A stretch of DNA of 64,000 nucleotides from CAWFLT01 sp963816795 (GTDB lineage Bacteria; Acidobacteriota; Vicinamibacteria; Vicinamibacterales; SCN-69-37). A model generated the notes under the pieces. The model did not search any database. It was given only the letters and a program-made list of their open reading frames with translations, and was not told where the DNA came from. Below are positions 27,716-37,480 of this stretch, one piece after another. Every line of letters begins with the position of its first letter. Position 1 is the first letter of the stretch. The stretch covers positions 496,001 to 560,000 of the forward strand of contig CAWFLT010000017.1 in the NCBI GenBank assembly GCA_963816795.1, in the 5' to 3' direction. The position numbers and the translations under genes are program-made.

Positions 27716-30700
27716 ATGAACCGTCTGTCTTCTTCGGTCGCGGCCCGAGGCGCGCGCCGCATTCTCTCCGGCGTTGTCGCGCTCGCGGCGGCGGTGCTGC
27801 TCGTTCCGGTGGGCGCGCAGAGTCCGGCAAAGCGCGCGATGGACCTGGAAGACATCCTGTCCTTTCGCGCGATGGGGACGTCGGTCCTGTCGCCGAACGG
27901 CCAGTGGTTCGCTTACCGCATGTCGCCGCTGCAGGGCGACAGCGAAGTGTTCTTGAAAGGCACCGCCGCCGACGGCAAGGAGATGAAGTTCGCGGTCGGC
28001 GAAGGCGCGGCGGCGCGACGTCGTTCTCAGCCGATTCCGCGTGGGCGGCGATGACGGTGTCGCCGACGCGGCGCGAGGCGCAGGCCAACACGCGCGCACG
28101 GCGGCCGAACCAGACGAGCGTGACGATCGTGAATCTCGCGACCGGCGACAAGGTGAACGTCCCGAAGATTCGCCGCTTTGCGTTCGCCGGTGAGCTCGGC
28201 GGCTGGATCGCGCTCCATCGCTACGGTCCCGAGCCGGCGGCTGGCGCGGCGCCGGCCGGCCGCGGCGGCCGGTGGGCGTGGCGGTGGCGGTCGAGGCGGC
28301 GCAGGTGCGGGAGCCGATGCGCCGCGCGACACTGCGTCCGCGCGGCACCGATTTGATTCTGCGCGATCTCAAGACCGGCACCGAGCTCAGCATCGGCAAC
28401 GTGTCGGAGTTCGCCTTCAACAAGAACGGGCGCTATCTCGCGCTCGTGATCGACGCCGCCGACCAGATCGGCAACGGCATCCAGATCCGCGACATGCAGA
28501 CCGGCGCGATCACGCCGCTCGAAACGAGCACGTCGTTCTACGAACGGATGGCCTGGACGGAAGAAGGCGACGCGCTCGTGCTGCTCAAGGGCAAGGACGA
28601 TCGCCAGTATCGTGAGCGGCTGTTCTCCGTCGTCGGCTTCACTGGATTCGGCACCGGCGCGCCGAAGAAGACCACCTTCGATCCTGCTGACGACAAGTCG
28701 TTCCCGGCCGGGATGTCGGTCAGCGGCAACCGTCAGCCGCAATGGACCGAGAGCCGCGACGCCCTGATCTTCGGCATCGCGACGTTGACGAAAGTCCCGC
28801 CGCGCGCCGGCGCCGGCGGCCGTGGGGCCGGGCCTGCCGCCGAAGGCGAGGCCGCGGACACGGGTCGCGGTGCAGGGGCGGGTGCGGCCGCTGACGAGGC
28901 CAATACCGAGCGTCCGAACCTCGTGATCTGGCATTACAAGGATCCGCGCCTGCAGTCGCAGCAGGAAGTGCAGGAAACGCGCGATCGCCAGGCGAACTTC
29001 GTGACGATCTACCGGCCGGACGAGAAGAAGCTGGTCCGCCTGGCCGACGATGAAGTCGCCGACATCGCGGTGACCGGCCGCGGCCGCTGGGCCGTCGGCA
29101 CGAGCGACGACGCCTACGAGCTGCAGGGCAACCTCGACGGGCAGCGCTACGTGGACGTCTACGCGGTCGACACCAGAACCGGGCAGAAGAAGGCGATCAA
29201 GAAGCGGCTCCGTTGGGGCAACAGCGCGTCGCCCGACGGCAGCAAGTATCTCTACTACGAAGACAAGAACTTCCACGTGTTCGACATGGAGAGCGGCACC
29301 TCGCGCAACGTCACGCTCGGCGTCCCCAGCACCTTCGTCAACCTCGAGGACGACCACAACGTCGTCGATCCGCCGACGCCCGTGATTGGCTGGGCGTCAG
29401 ACAACGCGCATGTGCTGATTTCGGACCGCTGGGACATCTGGAAGATTCCAGTGGCGGCGGGCACGGCCGCCGTGAACATCACGGTCAACGGTCGCAAGGA
29501 TCAGATTCGCTACCAGACCCGCGTGCGGACGGATCCGGACGAGCGTGGCATCGACCTCGCGAAGCCGCAGTACTTCTCGGCGATGTCTGAATGGACCAAG
29601 CGCGCCGGGTACGGCATCCTCCAGCCGGGCCAGGCGGGCATCAAGATGCTGCTCTGGGAGGACGCCGCGATCACCCGCCTGCAGAAAGCCGAGAAAGCGG
29701 ACGTGTGGATCTACGGCCGCGAAACACCGACGCAGGCGCCGAACCTGTACGTGACCGACGCCTCGCTCGCAAGCGGGCGCAAGTTCCTCGACACGTCGGC
29801 GGAATCCGCGCCGTACCTGTGGTCGTCTGGCGCGCAGTTGATCGATTTCGTCAACGACAAGAAAGAGAAGCTCCAGGCGTCGCTCTACTTGCCCGCCAAT
29901 TACGAGAAGGGCAAGCAGTACCCGATGGTCGTCTACATCTACGAGCGGCTGACGCAGGGCCACAACCAGTTCGGCCGTCCGACCGCGAATGGTTTCAGCC
30001 GCCAGGCGTACACGAGCAACGGCTACGCGGTACTGCAGCCCGACATCAAGTACTACGTGAACGACCCGGGCATGTCCGCGGTGTGGGCGCTCGTGCCGGC
30101 GGTACAGGCGGCGATCAAGACCGGCGTTGTCGATCCGAAGCGCGTCGGGTTACATGGCCATTCCTGGGGCGGTTACCAGACGGCGATGACCATCACGCAG
30201 ACGGACATCTTTGCCGCCGCCATCGCCGGTGCGCCGCTGACCAACATGATCAGCATGTATTCGATCATCTACAAGAACACCGGCGGGACGAACGGCGCGA
30301 TCTTCGAGAGCAGCCAGGGGCGCTTTACCGGCGGCCCGTGGGAACAATGGCAGGCGTACACGCGAAACTCGCCGGTCGCCCACGCCAGGAACGTGAAGAC
30401 GCCGCTGATCATCCTGCACAACGACCTGGATGGCGCCGTCGACTTCACGCAGGGCATCGAGTACTACAACACGCTCCGCCGGCTGCAGAAGCCGGTCATC
30501 CTCCTGGAGTATCCCGGCGAGAATCACGGCCTGGCCCGGCCGGCGAATCAGCAGGACTACACCGTCCGCATGCGGGAGTTCTTCGATCACTACTTGAAAG
30601 GCGCCGCCGCACCAGACTGGCTGCAGTTCGGCGTGCCGCGCCTCAAGATGCAGGAGCATATCGACCAGCGCTTGAAAGAGCGGCAGGACAAAGAGAAGGT

Positions 30701-30743
30701 GACGACGCCGGCTGCTGGCACGCGCGGTGGTGGAGGGCAGTAG
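27716..30743 (+). CDS. secreted S9-family prolyl oligopeptidase-like peptidase (frame broken)
   Basis: The ATG at 27716 follows a GGGAGG site and opens a signal peptide (ILSGVVALAAAVLLVPVGA). An N-terminal beta-propeller (LSPNGQWFAYRMSPLQGD onward) carries a Gly/Arg/Ala-rich loop at ~28800. The C-terminal alpha/beta hydrolase has the nucleophile in GLHGHSWGGYQTAMT, the Asp in ILHNDLDGAVDFTQGIEYY and the His in YPGENHGLARP. It should cleave oligopeptides outside the cytoplasm. Frame changes near 28015 and 28290 affect only the propeller. It ends one base from the converging barrel gene. Confidence 0.85.
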
Positions 30744-30744
30744 G

Positions 30745-32040
30745 TCATCTACCGAATCGCGGATTCACGATGCTGTTGAAGATCGAGCCGAAGCTGTAGG
30801 AGACGCCCACGCTGAGGTAGTAGCTGTAGCCGGTTTCAAGCTGCCGGAGACGAAGCAACACTTCCTCTGGGCTCGCAGTGCCCTTGGGTAGACCGATCTG
30901 GTCCTGAATCTTGTTGTACTCGGCGAAGACGTTGAACGAGAAGCCCTTGAAGAGCCGGACGTCGGCGCTGCCCCAGGTGACCACTCGAAAGAAGTCGAGA
31001 GCATTCAGTTGCTGGCTGAAGCTCGAGAACACATTCAGTGAGCCCCACGGCTGCCGCAGCCCGAGCGAAGTGTCGAGCGAATGCTTGGGCACGGTCTCCG
31101 TCAGCTTGTCGTAGATCGTGACCTCGTGGTAGTCGAGGTACGTCGGCCCCACTGAGTAGTTCACCGTCAGGATGCGCCGGCTCGATTCGCTGTAGGGGAA
31201 GAAGTCGTACTCGATGGCTGGCGCGAAGTTGATCAGGCGATCGGTGTTCGAGAACGTCGATTGCGAAACGTTGCCTCTCCCACCGAACGACCACTTCGGT
31301 CCCAGGCTCTTCACCACCAGGCCGTTGACCGACCAGGCATCGCGGCGGCTGACGACCGTCGTGGTTTCGTCGATGTCGTAGGTGTCGTGGCTCGAGTTCT
31401 TGTTGCCGTTGAACTGGATCTTCCAGTTGTCGGTCGTGCGGCTGGCGTCGAAGGAGCCTCGGTACGATCTGAACTTGCTCGACTGCTCGCCGTTCATGTC
31501 GAGACTGCCGTTGAGCCGGAACACCCAGTAGTTCCACGGGTCGGGCGCCGACGCGGCAGCCGCGTCCGTCTTTGTTCGACTGAACGTGACATCGAGATCT
31601 TTCGCAATGCTCGTCGTTGCGGCGTAGCCGGCCAGGCCGAGCTTGAGCACGCGCGCGAACTCCTTGCGCCGTTCGTCGCCAGTCGCGGTCTGCGGTGTGC
31701 TGAAGGTAAGGGTGCGGTCCTGGCCCTGAAGCGATCCGATGCCGATGAACTTCAGCGTCCACGCCCCGCCGCCCCCGCCGGTTTCCTGCACGGTCACGAG
31801 CACATGAATGTCCGCGACGGCCCGATCGCGGACGTACTCCACGAATGTCACGTTCTGTCGGAGGTACTCCTCGTCACACTGGTAGCAATCCAGAAAGAGC
31901 TTGAGGAGTCCGCTGGTCGCGCCCGCCTGTGCCGGCGGCACAGCGGGCGTCGCCACCTGTCCGAAAACGGGCAGCGGCGGTATCAGGGCACCAATCAGCG
32001 CGCAGATCAGCAGCAAGCGTCTCGAGAGGCCCCTGGGCAT
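30745..32040 (-). CDS. outer-membrane beta-barrel protein, unknown role
   Basis: This 431-residue protein has a signal peptide (LLLICALIGALIPPLPVFG), a periplasmic-looking N-terminal part with two Cys (LFLDCYQCDEEYLRQN) and a Gly stretch. The rest alternates aromatic and polar residues as in barrel strands (WKIQFNGNKNSSHDTYDI, RILTVNYSVGPTYLDYHEVT, FSFNVFAEYNKIQDQI, SYYLSVGVSYSFGSIFNSIV). I do not recognise a named family. The frame is intact. It lies next to an S9 peptidase and downstream of the amidoligase operon, separated by a palindrome. Confidence 0.75.
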   Translation of the reverse strand: MPRGLSRRLLLICALIGALIPPLPVFGQVATPAVPPAQAGATSGLLKLFLDCYQCDEEYLRQNVTFVEYVRDRAVADIHVLVTVQETGGGGGAWTLKFIGIGSLQGQDRTLTFSTPQTATGDERRKEFARVLKLGLAGYAATTSIAKDLDVTFSRTKTDAAAASAPDPWNYWVFRLNGSLDMNGEQSSKFRSYRGSFDASRTTDNWKIQFNGNKNSSHDTYDIDETTTVVSRRDAWSVNGLVVKSLGPKWSFGGRGNVSQSTFSNTDRLINFAPAIEYDFFPYSESSRRILTVNYSVGPTYLDYHEVTIYDKLTETVPKHSLDTSLGLRQPWGSLNVFSSFSQQLNALDFFRVVTWGSADVRLFKGFSFNVFAEYNKIQDQIGLPKGTASPEEVLLRLRQLETGYSYYLSVGVSYSFGSIFNSIVNPRFGR

Positions 32041-32097
32041 TTTCTTGTTGGCGGGATCGGCCCGTTAGACGCTTCGGGGGTTGGGACAGTTTCAGAA

Positions 32098-32147
32098 GAC
32101 ACCGGGTGTCGTTTTCACGAAAATGCCGAGACAACGACCCCGGTGTC
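32098..32147. repeat. REP-like hairpin at the end of the amidoligase operon
   Basis: GACACCGGGTGTCGTT and AACGACCCCGGTGTC pair almost fully around a ~19-base loop. The right arm overlaps the stop codon of the last operon gene, so it could stabilise or end that transcript. Confidence 0.75.
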
Positions 32148-33336
32148 ATTTCGTCTCGTCGATCAGAACGGCTGCCGAGCCGACCCAGGCCAGGCCCTTG
32201 TTATGGTCGACGCCCATCATCCGTCCTCGGCCCATGCGGCCGAGGGGGAGAACGGCGCGATACCGGTCGCCGTCGCGGACCATCATCACGCGAATCTCGA
32301 TTTGCGTCGGGCCGTGCGGCGTCTCGATGACTGGCGTGAAGTGCACGCGCTCCTGCAGGATGAAATGCCGGCGGTCCGGTGGCGGAATCGCTGCAATCTG
32401 CTCATCAGTGGGCGCGAAGATGATGCCGCCTCCGGCAAACGAGAAGAGCGGCTTCAAGAGCCATTGTTCGCGGTTCTCCGGCATGACCGCGACGTCGTTG
32501 AGGTAGTGCGTGCGCGGCACCCAGGGATGGCGCAGCCACGGAATCGAGAACTTGCTGATCCGGAAGAACCAGTCGGGCCCGCCGACCCACTCCACGTCGA
32601 GCGCATCGCTGCCGGCAAATGGCCACGAGAGCCCCTTCCGCTCGAGCTCGTCGGGAATCACCCGGTTGTAGATGCGCTTGATCTGCGTCGTTTTCCCGTC
32701 ACGAGTCAGGTAGAGCTTCGAGCCGCGCCGTTCGATCTCGCGAAGATCCACCGGACGGACACCCCATGCCAGCTCGGTCACCGCGAAGTCCGGCCAGGTT
32801 TTCTGGTGGTGCGGATCGATCTCCATCAACACCACTTCAGCCGGGTCGTGATCGCCGACAATCATGCGCTGGATGAGCGCGACGTACTGCTGGCGGGTCA
32901 GTCCCCCCGCGTACGGCGTCAACTCCGTGAAGCCATCGATCTTGCGCGCCGTCTCCGACAGCAGCATCTGGAAGCCGTAGAGGGATGGAAACGCCTGAAG
33001 CTCCACCAGCCGGGCTTCGATGCCCGACGGCGTCTTCAGCAGACCAAAATCCACCTGAATGCACGTCGGCCGTGTCTCGCCGTGCGCGTGCCGGAACGGT
33101 GCGGGCACCATCGCCGCGGCCGCGCTCATGTGGTCGCCGTTGCTCAGCAACTGGCCGATGAGCTCCTGCGCCACGCCTTCGAGCCGCGCCAGGAGCGACG
33201 CGGGCATGAAGAAGGGCGTCTCGGACAGGCGGAAGCTCACGTGCGCGCCGCACGACTTCTCGATCGCGGCGACGAACGCGGCGTAACGAGGCTCGGTGAA
33301 CTCGCGGTTGAATCGCTGGCGGTGCGCTGGGATCAT
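32146..33336 (-). CDS. ATP-grasp-like protein, possibly circularly permuted
   Basis: I do not recognise a named family for this 396-residue protein. The C-terminal half looks like an ATP-grasp ligase: LLKPLFSFAGGGIIF resembles the Lys/Gly-loop strand, HFILQERVHFTPVIETP the hinge strand, and PTQIEIRVMMVRDGDRYR a following strand. The N-terminal half has CIQVDFGLL and ARLVELQAFPSLYGFQ, like the metal- and substrate-side part of circularly permuted ATP-grasps. It would join a carboxylate to an amine via an acyl phosphate. It is the last gene of a tight four-gene operon (8 bp after the M29 gene) with a classical ATP-grasp and a GCS2 ligase. The ATP-grasp call is by pattern only. Confidence 0.6.
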   Translation of the reverse strand: MIPAHRQRFNREFTEPRYAAFVAAIEKSCGAHVSFRLSETPFFMPASLLARLEGVAQELIGQLLSNGDHMSAAAAMVPAPFRHAHGETRPTCIQVDFGLLKTPSGIEARLVELQAFPSLYGFQMLLSETARKIDGFTELTPYAGGLTRQQYVALIQRMIVGDHDPAEVVLMEIDPHHQKTWPDFAVTELAWGVRPVDLREIERRGSKLYLTRDGKTTQIKRIYNRVIPDELERKGLSWPFAGSDALDVEWVGGPDWFFRISKFSIPWLRHPWVPRTHYLNDVAVMPENREQWLLKPLFSFAGGGIIFAPTDEQIAAIPPPDRRHFILQERVHFTPVIETPHGPTQIEIRVMMVRDGDRYRAVLPLGRMGRGRMMGVDHNKGLAWVGSAAVLIDETK

Positions 33337-33344
33337 GCCGGCGT

Positions 33345-34358
33345 CTATTCAATCAGGAACCGGCCCCGCTCCATGATGTGCGCGTCGTCCACCCAGATGT
33401 CGAAGTTGGTGCCGACGACGTCGATGTGCGTGGAGGACCACCAGGTCGCGCCCGTGTGCGCGCCGTAGGGGTTGCCGAACGCGATGTGGACGCCGGGGAA
33501 CTTCTCGTCCTGGAGAATCTCGCCGATGACGTGCGTCAGGCCGATGTTCGTGCCGATGGCAAACTCGCCGACCCGGTCGCTGTTCTCGTCGGTGTGCGTG
33601 TACTGCCAGAAATCGTTGCGCAGCGCCTGATTGTCCGACCAGGCGTCGACCAGCCGGTTGCCGGCGATCGTCACCGTGAGCGGTGTCTGCTTGAGAGACC
33701 CATAGCGAGCGCACAGCCAGTCGCCGACGACGCCGTCGACGACGAATGTGCCGTTGACTTCGCCGGGTGACGTGAACACCTCGCCGCCCGGAAGGTTGCC
33801 CCATTTGTCACGCGAGATCAGGCCGCTCGTCTTGACCCAGCGGAGCGCTGGATCGAGCGTCGCAACGATATCGCTGCCGGCCGGCGTCGTCGCTCGCACC
33901 GTGCGTGCGCGCGAGACGATCTCGATCACTTTGGTGCTGATGCGGTCGACGGCGCGGAAATCGGCGCGCATGCCCTCGCACATGATCTGCGGCGTGATGT
34001 TCACCATGTGCGCATGGCGGATGTGCCGGCGGTTGATGATGTCGGTCATCTGCATGCGCGAGCCGAGCTCGTTGGCCTGAACCCGGGCGGCGAAGATGCT
34101 GACCTCGCATTCCTCCAGGTCTTCGGCGACGACTGGCGGCAGCGCGGCGAGCGGCCGCGGCGCGATCTGCTCGAGCACGAACCGGCGGTACGGCGCGCCG
34201 AGAAGCTCGATTTCGTGCGCCAGCGCGTCGCCGATCTCGGCGCAGGCTTCATCGGTGATGAGCGTCACGCGCTCGTGCGGTTGAATTGCGAGGCAGACGC
34301 GAACCGCATTGCGGGCGCCGGGGAGCAGATCCTGATCAACGAGTGTTCGAGCCGTCAT
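33345..34358 (-). CDS. M29-like metallo-aminopeptidase homologue
   Basis: This 337-residue protein resembles the thermophilic aminopeptidase (M29) group. Candidate metal ligands of that family are in NLPGGEVFTSPGEVNGTFVV, VGEFAIGTNIGLTHVIGEIL and ATWWSSTHIDVVGTNFDIWV, with VHIAFGNPYGAHTG between. The N-terminal domain is shorter than usual M29 enzymes (about 410 residues). In this operon, 3 bp after the GCS2 gene, it may hydrolyse or trim the peptide made by the ligases, or recycle it. A pure biosynthetic role is less likely but not excluded. The frame is intact. Confidence 0.75.
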   Translation of the reverse strand: MTARTLVDQDLLPGARNAVRVCLAIQPHERVTLITDEACAEIGDALAHEIELLGAPYRRFVLEQIAPRPLAALPPVVAEDLEECEVSIFAARVQANELGSRMQMTDIINRRHIRHAHMVNITPQIMCEGMRADFRAVDRISTKVIEIVSRARTVRATTPAGSDIVATLDPALRWVKTSGLISRDKWGNLPGGEVFTSPGEVNGTFVVDGVVGDWLCARYGSLKQTPLTVTIAGNRLVDAWSDNQALRNDFWQYTHTDENSDRVGEFAIGTNIGLTHVIGEILQDEKFPGVHIAFGNPYGAHTGATWWSSTHIDVVGTNFDIWVDDAHIMERGRFLIE

Positions 34359-34361
34359 GTG

Positions 34362-35471
34362 TCAAAGGCCAACCTTGGTCTCGTCTATCATGCACTGGAC
34401 GACGGCCTTGACGTCATGGCCCGAGGTTTCATAGGCCCGAAGCTGGCGGTCGGCGCCCGTACCATGGTCGAGAATCCAGCGGATGTGCTCGACTTCGTCC
34501 CGGCTGTCCAACTCGTCCAGCACGTCGTCCACGAACTCCAGATACTCGAGAATCAGGTCCCGCTCCGGCACCTCGGTCTCACTGCCGAAGTCGATCAGCT
34601 GCCCATCGATCCCGTAGCGCGACGCGCGCCACTTGTTCTCCATGAGGAGGGCCCGTGTGTACTGGCGCCAGCTCTGATTCTTCAGGTGGAGCCGATGCAG
34701 CTTGACGACGGTCGCCTGGACGAGGGCAGCGAGCGCGATGGTCTCGTCGACGCGCATCGGGATGTCGCAGATGCGGAATTCGAGCGTGTTGAAGAACGGA
34801 TGGGGGCGGACGTCCCACCAGATCTTCTTGGCGTTGTCGATGCAGTTGGTGCGGATCAGCAGGTTGACGTAGTTTTCGAAGTCGGCCCATGAGCTGAACG
34901 TGTCCGGGATGTTCGTGCGCGGAAAGCGATCGAAGACTTTGCTCCGGTACGACTTGAAGCCGGTGTTCATGCCAATCCAGAACGGCGAGTTGCTGGAGAG
35001 CGCGAGCAGATGCGGCAGGAAGTACCGCAACTGGTTCATCAAGTGAATCAGGGTCTCGCGATCCTCGATGCCCACATGGATGTGCAGCCCGAAGATCAAG
35101 TTGGCGCGGGCGACGATCTGCAGGTCTTCCACGACCTGCAGGTAGCGCTGATCGGGGTAGATGTCCTGGGCGCGCCAATCCGCGAACGGATGCGTCGCGG
35201 CGGCGGCGAGCCGGAGGCCGTTCTCCTCGGTCAGGGCGATCATCCGACGCCGCAGGTCCTTGAGATCGATCGCCGCGTCCTTCACGTTCCGGCAGACGCC
35301 GGTGCCGACTTCGACCACCGACTGGTGCATCTCGGCCTTGACGCGCTCGTGCAGCTGCCGCTTGCCCTTCTCGATGATCTCCATCTGGATGTGCGAGCGG
35401 AGATCGAACGTGTCCGGATCGATGGTCTGGTACTCCTCTTCGATCCCGAGCGTAAAGGACGGGCCCGTCAT
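34362..35471 (-). CDS. GCS2/YbdK-family carboxylate-amine ligase
   Basis: This is a glutamine-synthetase-fold ligase of the GCS2 type, which couples a carboxylate such as glutamate to an amine using ATP. SFTLGIEEEYQTIDP is the family opening with metal-binding Glu residues. VVEVGTGVCRNVKDA, LIFGLHIHVGIEDRETLIHL and IWWDVRPHPFFNTLEFRICD contain the other active-site ligands. The ATG at 35471 overlaps the stop of the upstream ATP-grasp gene (ATGA), which fixes the start; a longer open frame upstream is an artefact. The 369-residue length is normal. Its coupling with two ATP-grasp proteins suggests a multi-step amide or peptide assembly. Confidence 0.9.
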   Translation of the reverse strand: MTGPSFTLGIEEEYQTIDPDTFDLRSHIQMEIIEKGKRQLHERVKAEMHQSVVEVGTGVCRNVKDAAIDLKDLRRRMIALTEENGLRLAAAATHPFADWRAQDIYPDQRYLQVVEDLQIVARANLIFGLHIHVGIEDRETLIHLMNQLRYFLPHLLALSSNSPFWIGMNTGFKSYRSKVFDRFPRTNIPDTFSSWADFENYVNLLIRTNCIDNAKKIWWDVRPHPFFNTLEFRICDIPMRVDETIALAALVQATVVKLHRLHLKNQSWRQYTRALLMENKWRASRYGIDGQLIDFGSETEVPERDLILEYLEFVDDVLDELDSRDEVEHIRWILDHGTGADRQLRAYETSGHDVKAVVQCMIDETKVGL

Positions 35472-36397
35472 CTGAGCAGCGCGTCCCAGCGATAGGTTGT
35501 TGCGGCGGGCGGCGGCTCGAGCGCCTTGCGGACGGCCAGATTCGCCACCGCGTCCACGATCCACTCGAAGTTGTCGGCGCCGACGGACTTGATGTCGGCG
35601 TCCGGGGCCGGATTCATGAAGTCGATGGCGTACGGCACGCCGTCCTCGACCGCGAACTCGACCGTGTTGAAGTCGTAGCCGAGCGCCTTGCAGAGCGTGA
35701 GGGCGTCGCGCTCGACGCGCGCCAGCAGCGCCGGGTCGTAGGCCGGCGGATTGCGCACGTAGCGCTCGTGAAACGGTACCCGCGGGTCGTAGGGCATGAT
35801 GTGGACGTCACTCTGACCGACGACGTAGCAGCGGAAGTATTCGTTGAAGTTGACACCCCGCTGCAACGTCATGCAGAGATCGCGGGTCCCGTCGTAGGCG
35901 GAGAAGAACTCGGAGGGCGAGCCGATCTTGTAGACGTCTTTCCAGCCGCCGCCGTCGAACGGCTTGAGAAACGCCGGAAAGCCGACGTACGCAAACACGT
36001 CGTCCCACACGATCGGGTACTTGAGATTGCGCATCGAGCGCTCGTTCGTCCCGGGCGGATGGATCTTGTGCGGCAGCAGCACGGTCGGCGGAATCGCCAC
36101 CCCGAGCTTGGTGGCCAGCGCGTAGTTGAAGAACTTGTCATCGGCGCTCCACCAGAACGGGTTGTTGACGACCGTCGTGCCAGTGAGGGCCGCGTTCTTG
36201 AGATAGGCGCGATAAAAGGGGATGTCGTGCGAGATGCGGTCGACGATCACCCGATACCGGTGAGGCTCGTCCATCCGGACGGCACCGATGCTGACAGCTT
36301 CCGCGGTGACGTTGGAAAGCTGCTTCCCATTGATCCGCTCAACCAGCGCCGGGGGGAACGTCTCTTCCTGGCCAAAAAGGACGCCGATGAGATGCAT
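35468..36397 (-). CDS. RimK-like ATP-grasp ligase
   Basis: This 309-residue protein has the ATP-grasp order of motifs. A domain with TTVVNNPFWWSADDKFFNYA is followed by FPAFLKPFDGGGWKDVYKI (ATP-binding Lys and Gly loop), FNEYFRCYVVGQSDVHIMPY, and the metal-binding block NTVEFAVEDGVPYAIDFMNP. It should form an acyl phosphate and ligate it to an amine, as RimK or D-Ala-D-Ala ligase do. It is the first gene of the four-gene minus-strand operon and overlaps the GCS2 start. Upstream are repeats, not an obvious promoter. The substrate is unknown. Confidence 0.85.
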   Translation of the reverse strand: MHLIGVLFGQEETFPPALVERINGKQLSNVTAEAVSIGAVRMDEPHRYRVIVDRISHDIPFYRAYLKNAALTGTTVVNNPFWWSADDKFFNYALATKLGVAIPPTVLLPHKIHPPGTNERSMRNLKYPIVWDDVFAYVGFPAFLKPFDGGGWKDVYKIGSPSEFFSAYDGTRDLCMTLQRGVNFNEYFRCYVVGQSDVHIMPYDPRVPFHERYVRNPPAYDPALLARVERDALTLCKALGYDFNTVEFAVEDGVPYAIDFMNPAPDADIKSVGADNFEWIVDAVANLAVRKALEPPPAATTYRWDALLR

Positions 36398-36410
36398 TGG
36401 GTGACTCTAT

Positions 36411-36766
36411 TGGCAATGGGGCAATGAGGCAAGGCCGGCGTGAAAGGCGCGGGAGGTCCGCAGTGAAAAGCACTTGAGGTCCGTCGTGAAAAGCGCTTGA
36501 AGTCCGGGGTGAACGGCGCTTGAAGTCCTGAGTGAAATGCACGTGAAGTCCGGACTGAAAAGCACGTGTGGTCCGAACGGCTCGTAGCGCGGCTCGGGTT
36601 ACGAGCCGCGGTGCGGCGCCGCCGCGGTAGCTCGCCTGAAGTCCGGGCGCGCAGCCTGGACTTCCATCACTCTTCAGTCAGGACCTCCCGCGCTTTCACG
36701 CCGGACCTCAAGTGCCTTTCACTCCGGACTCCGTGCCTTTCACTCCGGACCTCAGCAGCGCGCCTT
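36411..36766. repeat. repeat-filled gap: octamers, two facing 23-bp arrays, E1 between
   Basis: This 368-bp gap has no gene. It holds GAGGCAAT-type octamers (36411-36434), six exact 23-bp units in one orientation (36440-36575, GTGAAAAGCGC...GTCC type), an E1 copy (36582-36610), and four irregular units in the opposite orientation (36681-36772). The stop codon of the downstream esterase is the TGA in the last unit. The two arrays could pair around E1. Confidence 0.85.
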
Positions 36767-37480
36767 TCAGGGAACGTACGCCGCCGCCATCCTCCGCCAC
36801 TCGGGCCAGTCGTGCTCGGAGCCGTGGCCCCACACGTGAAGGTTGTGCGGGATACCGAGGCCACCGAGCATGGCTGCCGCCTGTTCCATGTCGCCGCGGC
36901 AGATGTCGTGTTCGCCGGTCACGAGGACCCATTTGTTCTGCCGGTACCGGCTGAGGAACCAGTCGTCGCGCTGCCGCGGCAGGAAGTCCGGCGGGCTGAG
37001 CAGGTAGGTGTCGAGGTCGTGATACCCGTCGAGGAACCGGGTGATCGTGAACGCGCCGCCCATCGGTATGCACGACGTGAAGATGTCGGGATGGCGGAGC
37101 GCCATGGTGAACGCGTGATACGCGCCGAACGAGCAGCCCGTCACGCCGGAGGTGTGCCAGCCGCTGAGGTGCTTCACGAACGGGACGACGTCCTCGAGCA
37201 GGTACCGCTCGTAGGCGAGGTACCGCTCGACGCGCGCGCGTGGATGGCGATGTCTCGCGTAGAAGGTCTCGGTGTCGAGGGTCGATACGCAGATGATCTG
37301 GAGCGCGCCATGCTCGATCTTGTCGGCGACCGCGGCGATCATGCCGCGATCCTCGTACTCGAAAAAGGCGCCCATCGACGTCGGGAAGACGATCATTGGC
37401 TGGCCGCCGTGACCGAAGACCAGCAGTTCCATGTCGCGGTCGAGCTGTCGCGCTCGCCACCGGTGATACGCTCGCTGCAT
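36767..37480 (-). CDS. esterase-family alpha/beta hydrolase
   Basis: This 237-residue putative esterase of the COG4947-like group has ELLVFGHGGQPMIVFPTSMG at the start and the nucleophile Ser in GVTGCSFGAYHAFTMALRHP. The Asp is probably in WVLVTGEHDICRGD and the His in VWGHGSEHDWPEWRRM. It is soluble, with no signal peptide. It precedes the ATP-grasp/GCS2 operon on the same strand, separated by the repeat block. Its first bases overlap the start of the diverging second esterase. In the amidoligase context it may release or hydrolyse a product; this is inference. Confidence 0.8.
   Translation of the reverse strand: MQRAYHRWRARQLDRDMELLVFGHGGQPMIVFPTSMGAFFEYEDRGMIAAVADKIEHGALQIICVSTLDTETFYARHRHPRARVERYLAYERYLLEDVVPFVKHLSGWHTSGVTGCSFGAYHAFTMALRHPDIFTSCIPMGGAFTITRFLDGYHDLDTYLLSPPDFLPRQRDDWFLSRYRQNKWVLVTGEHDICRGDMEQAAAMLGGLGIPHNLHVWGHGSEHDWPEWRRMAAAYVP

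Noticed and set aside
31261..33468. 735-codon plus-strand open frame
   Set aside because: Antisense to the barrel and ATP-grasp-like genes, Arg/Ala/Leu-rich without domain patterns; typical long shadow frame in high-GC DNA.
34362..35564. longer GCS2 start upstream of 35471
   Set aside because: The extra residues are Arg/Gly-rich and antisense-like; the family motif begins right after the coupled ATG at 35471.
34362..36397. N-acetylglutaminylglutamine amide or glutathione synthesis genes
   Set aside because: No asparagine-synthetase-like or acetyltransferase partner, and the GCS2 protein is of the YbdK type without evidence for Cys as substrate.
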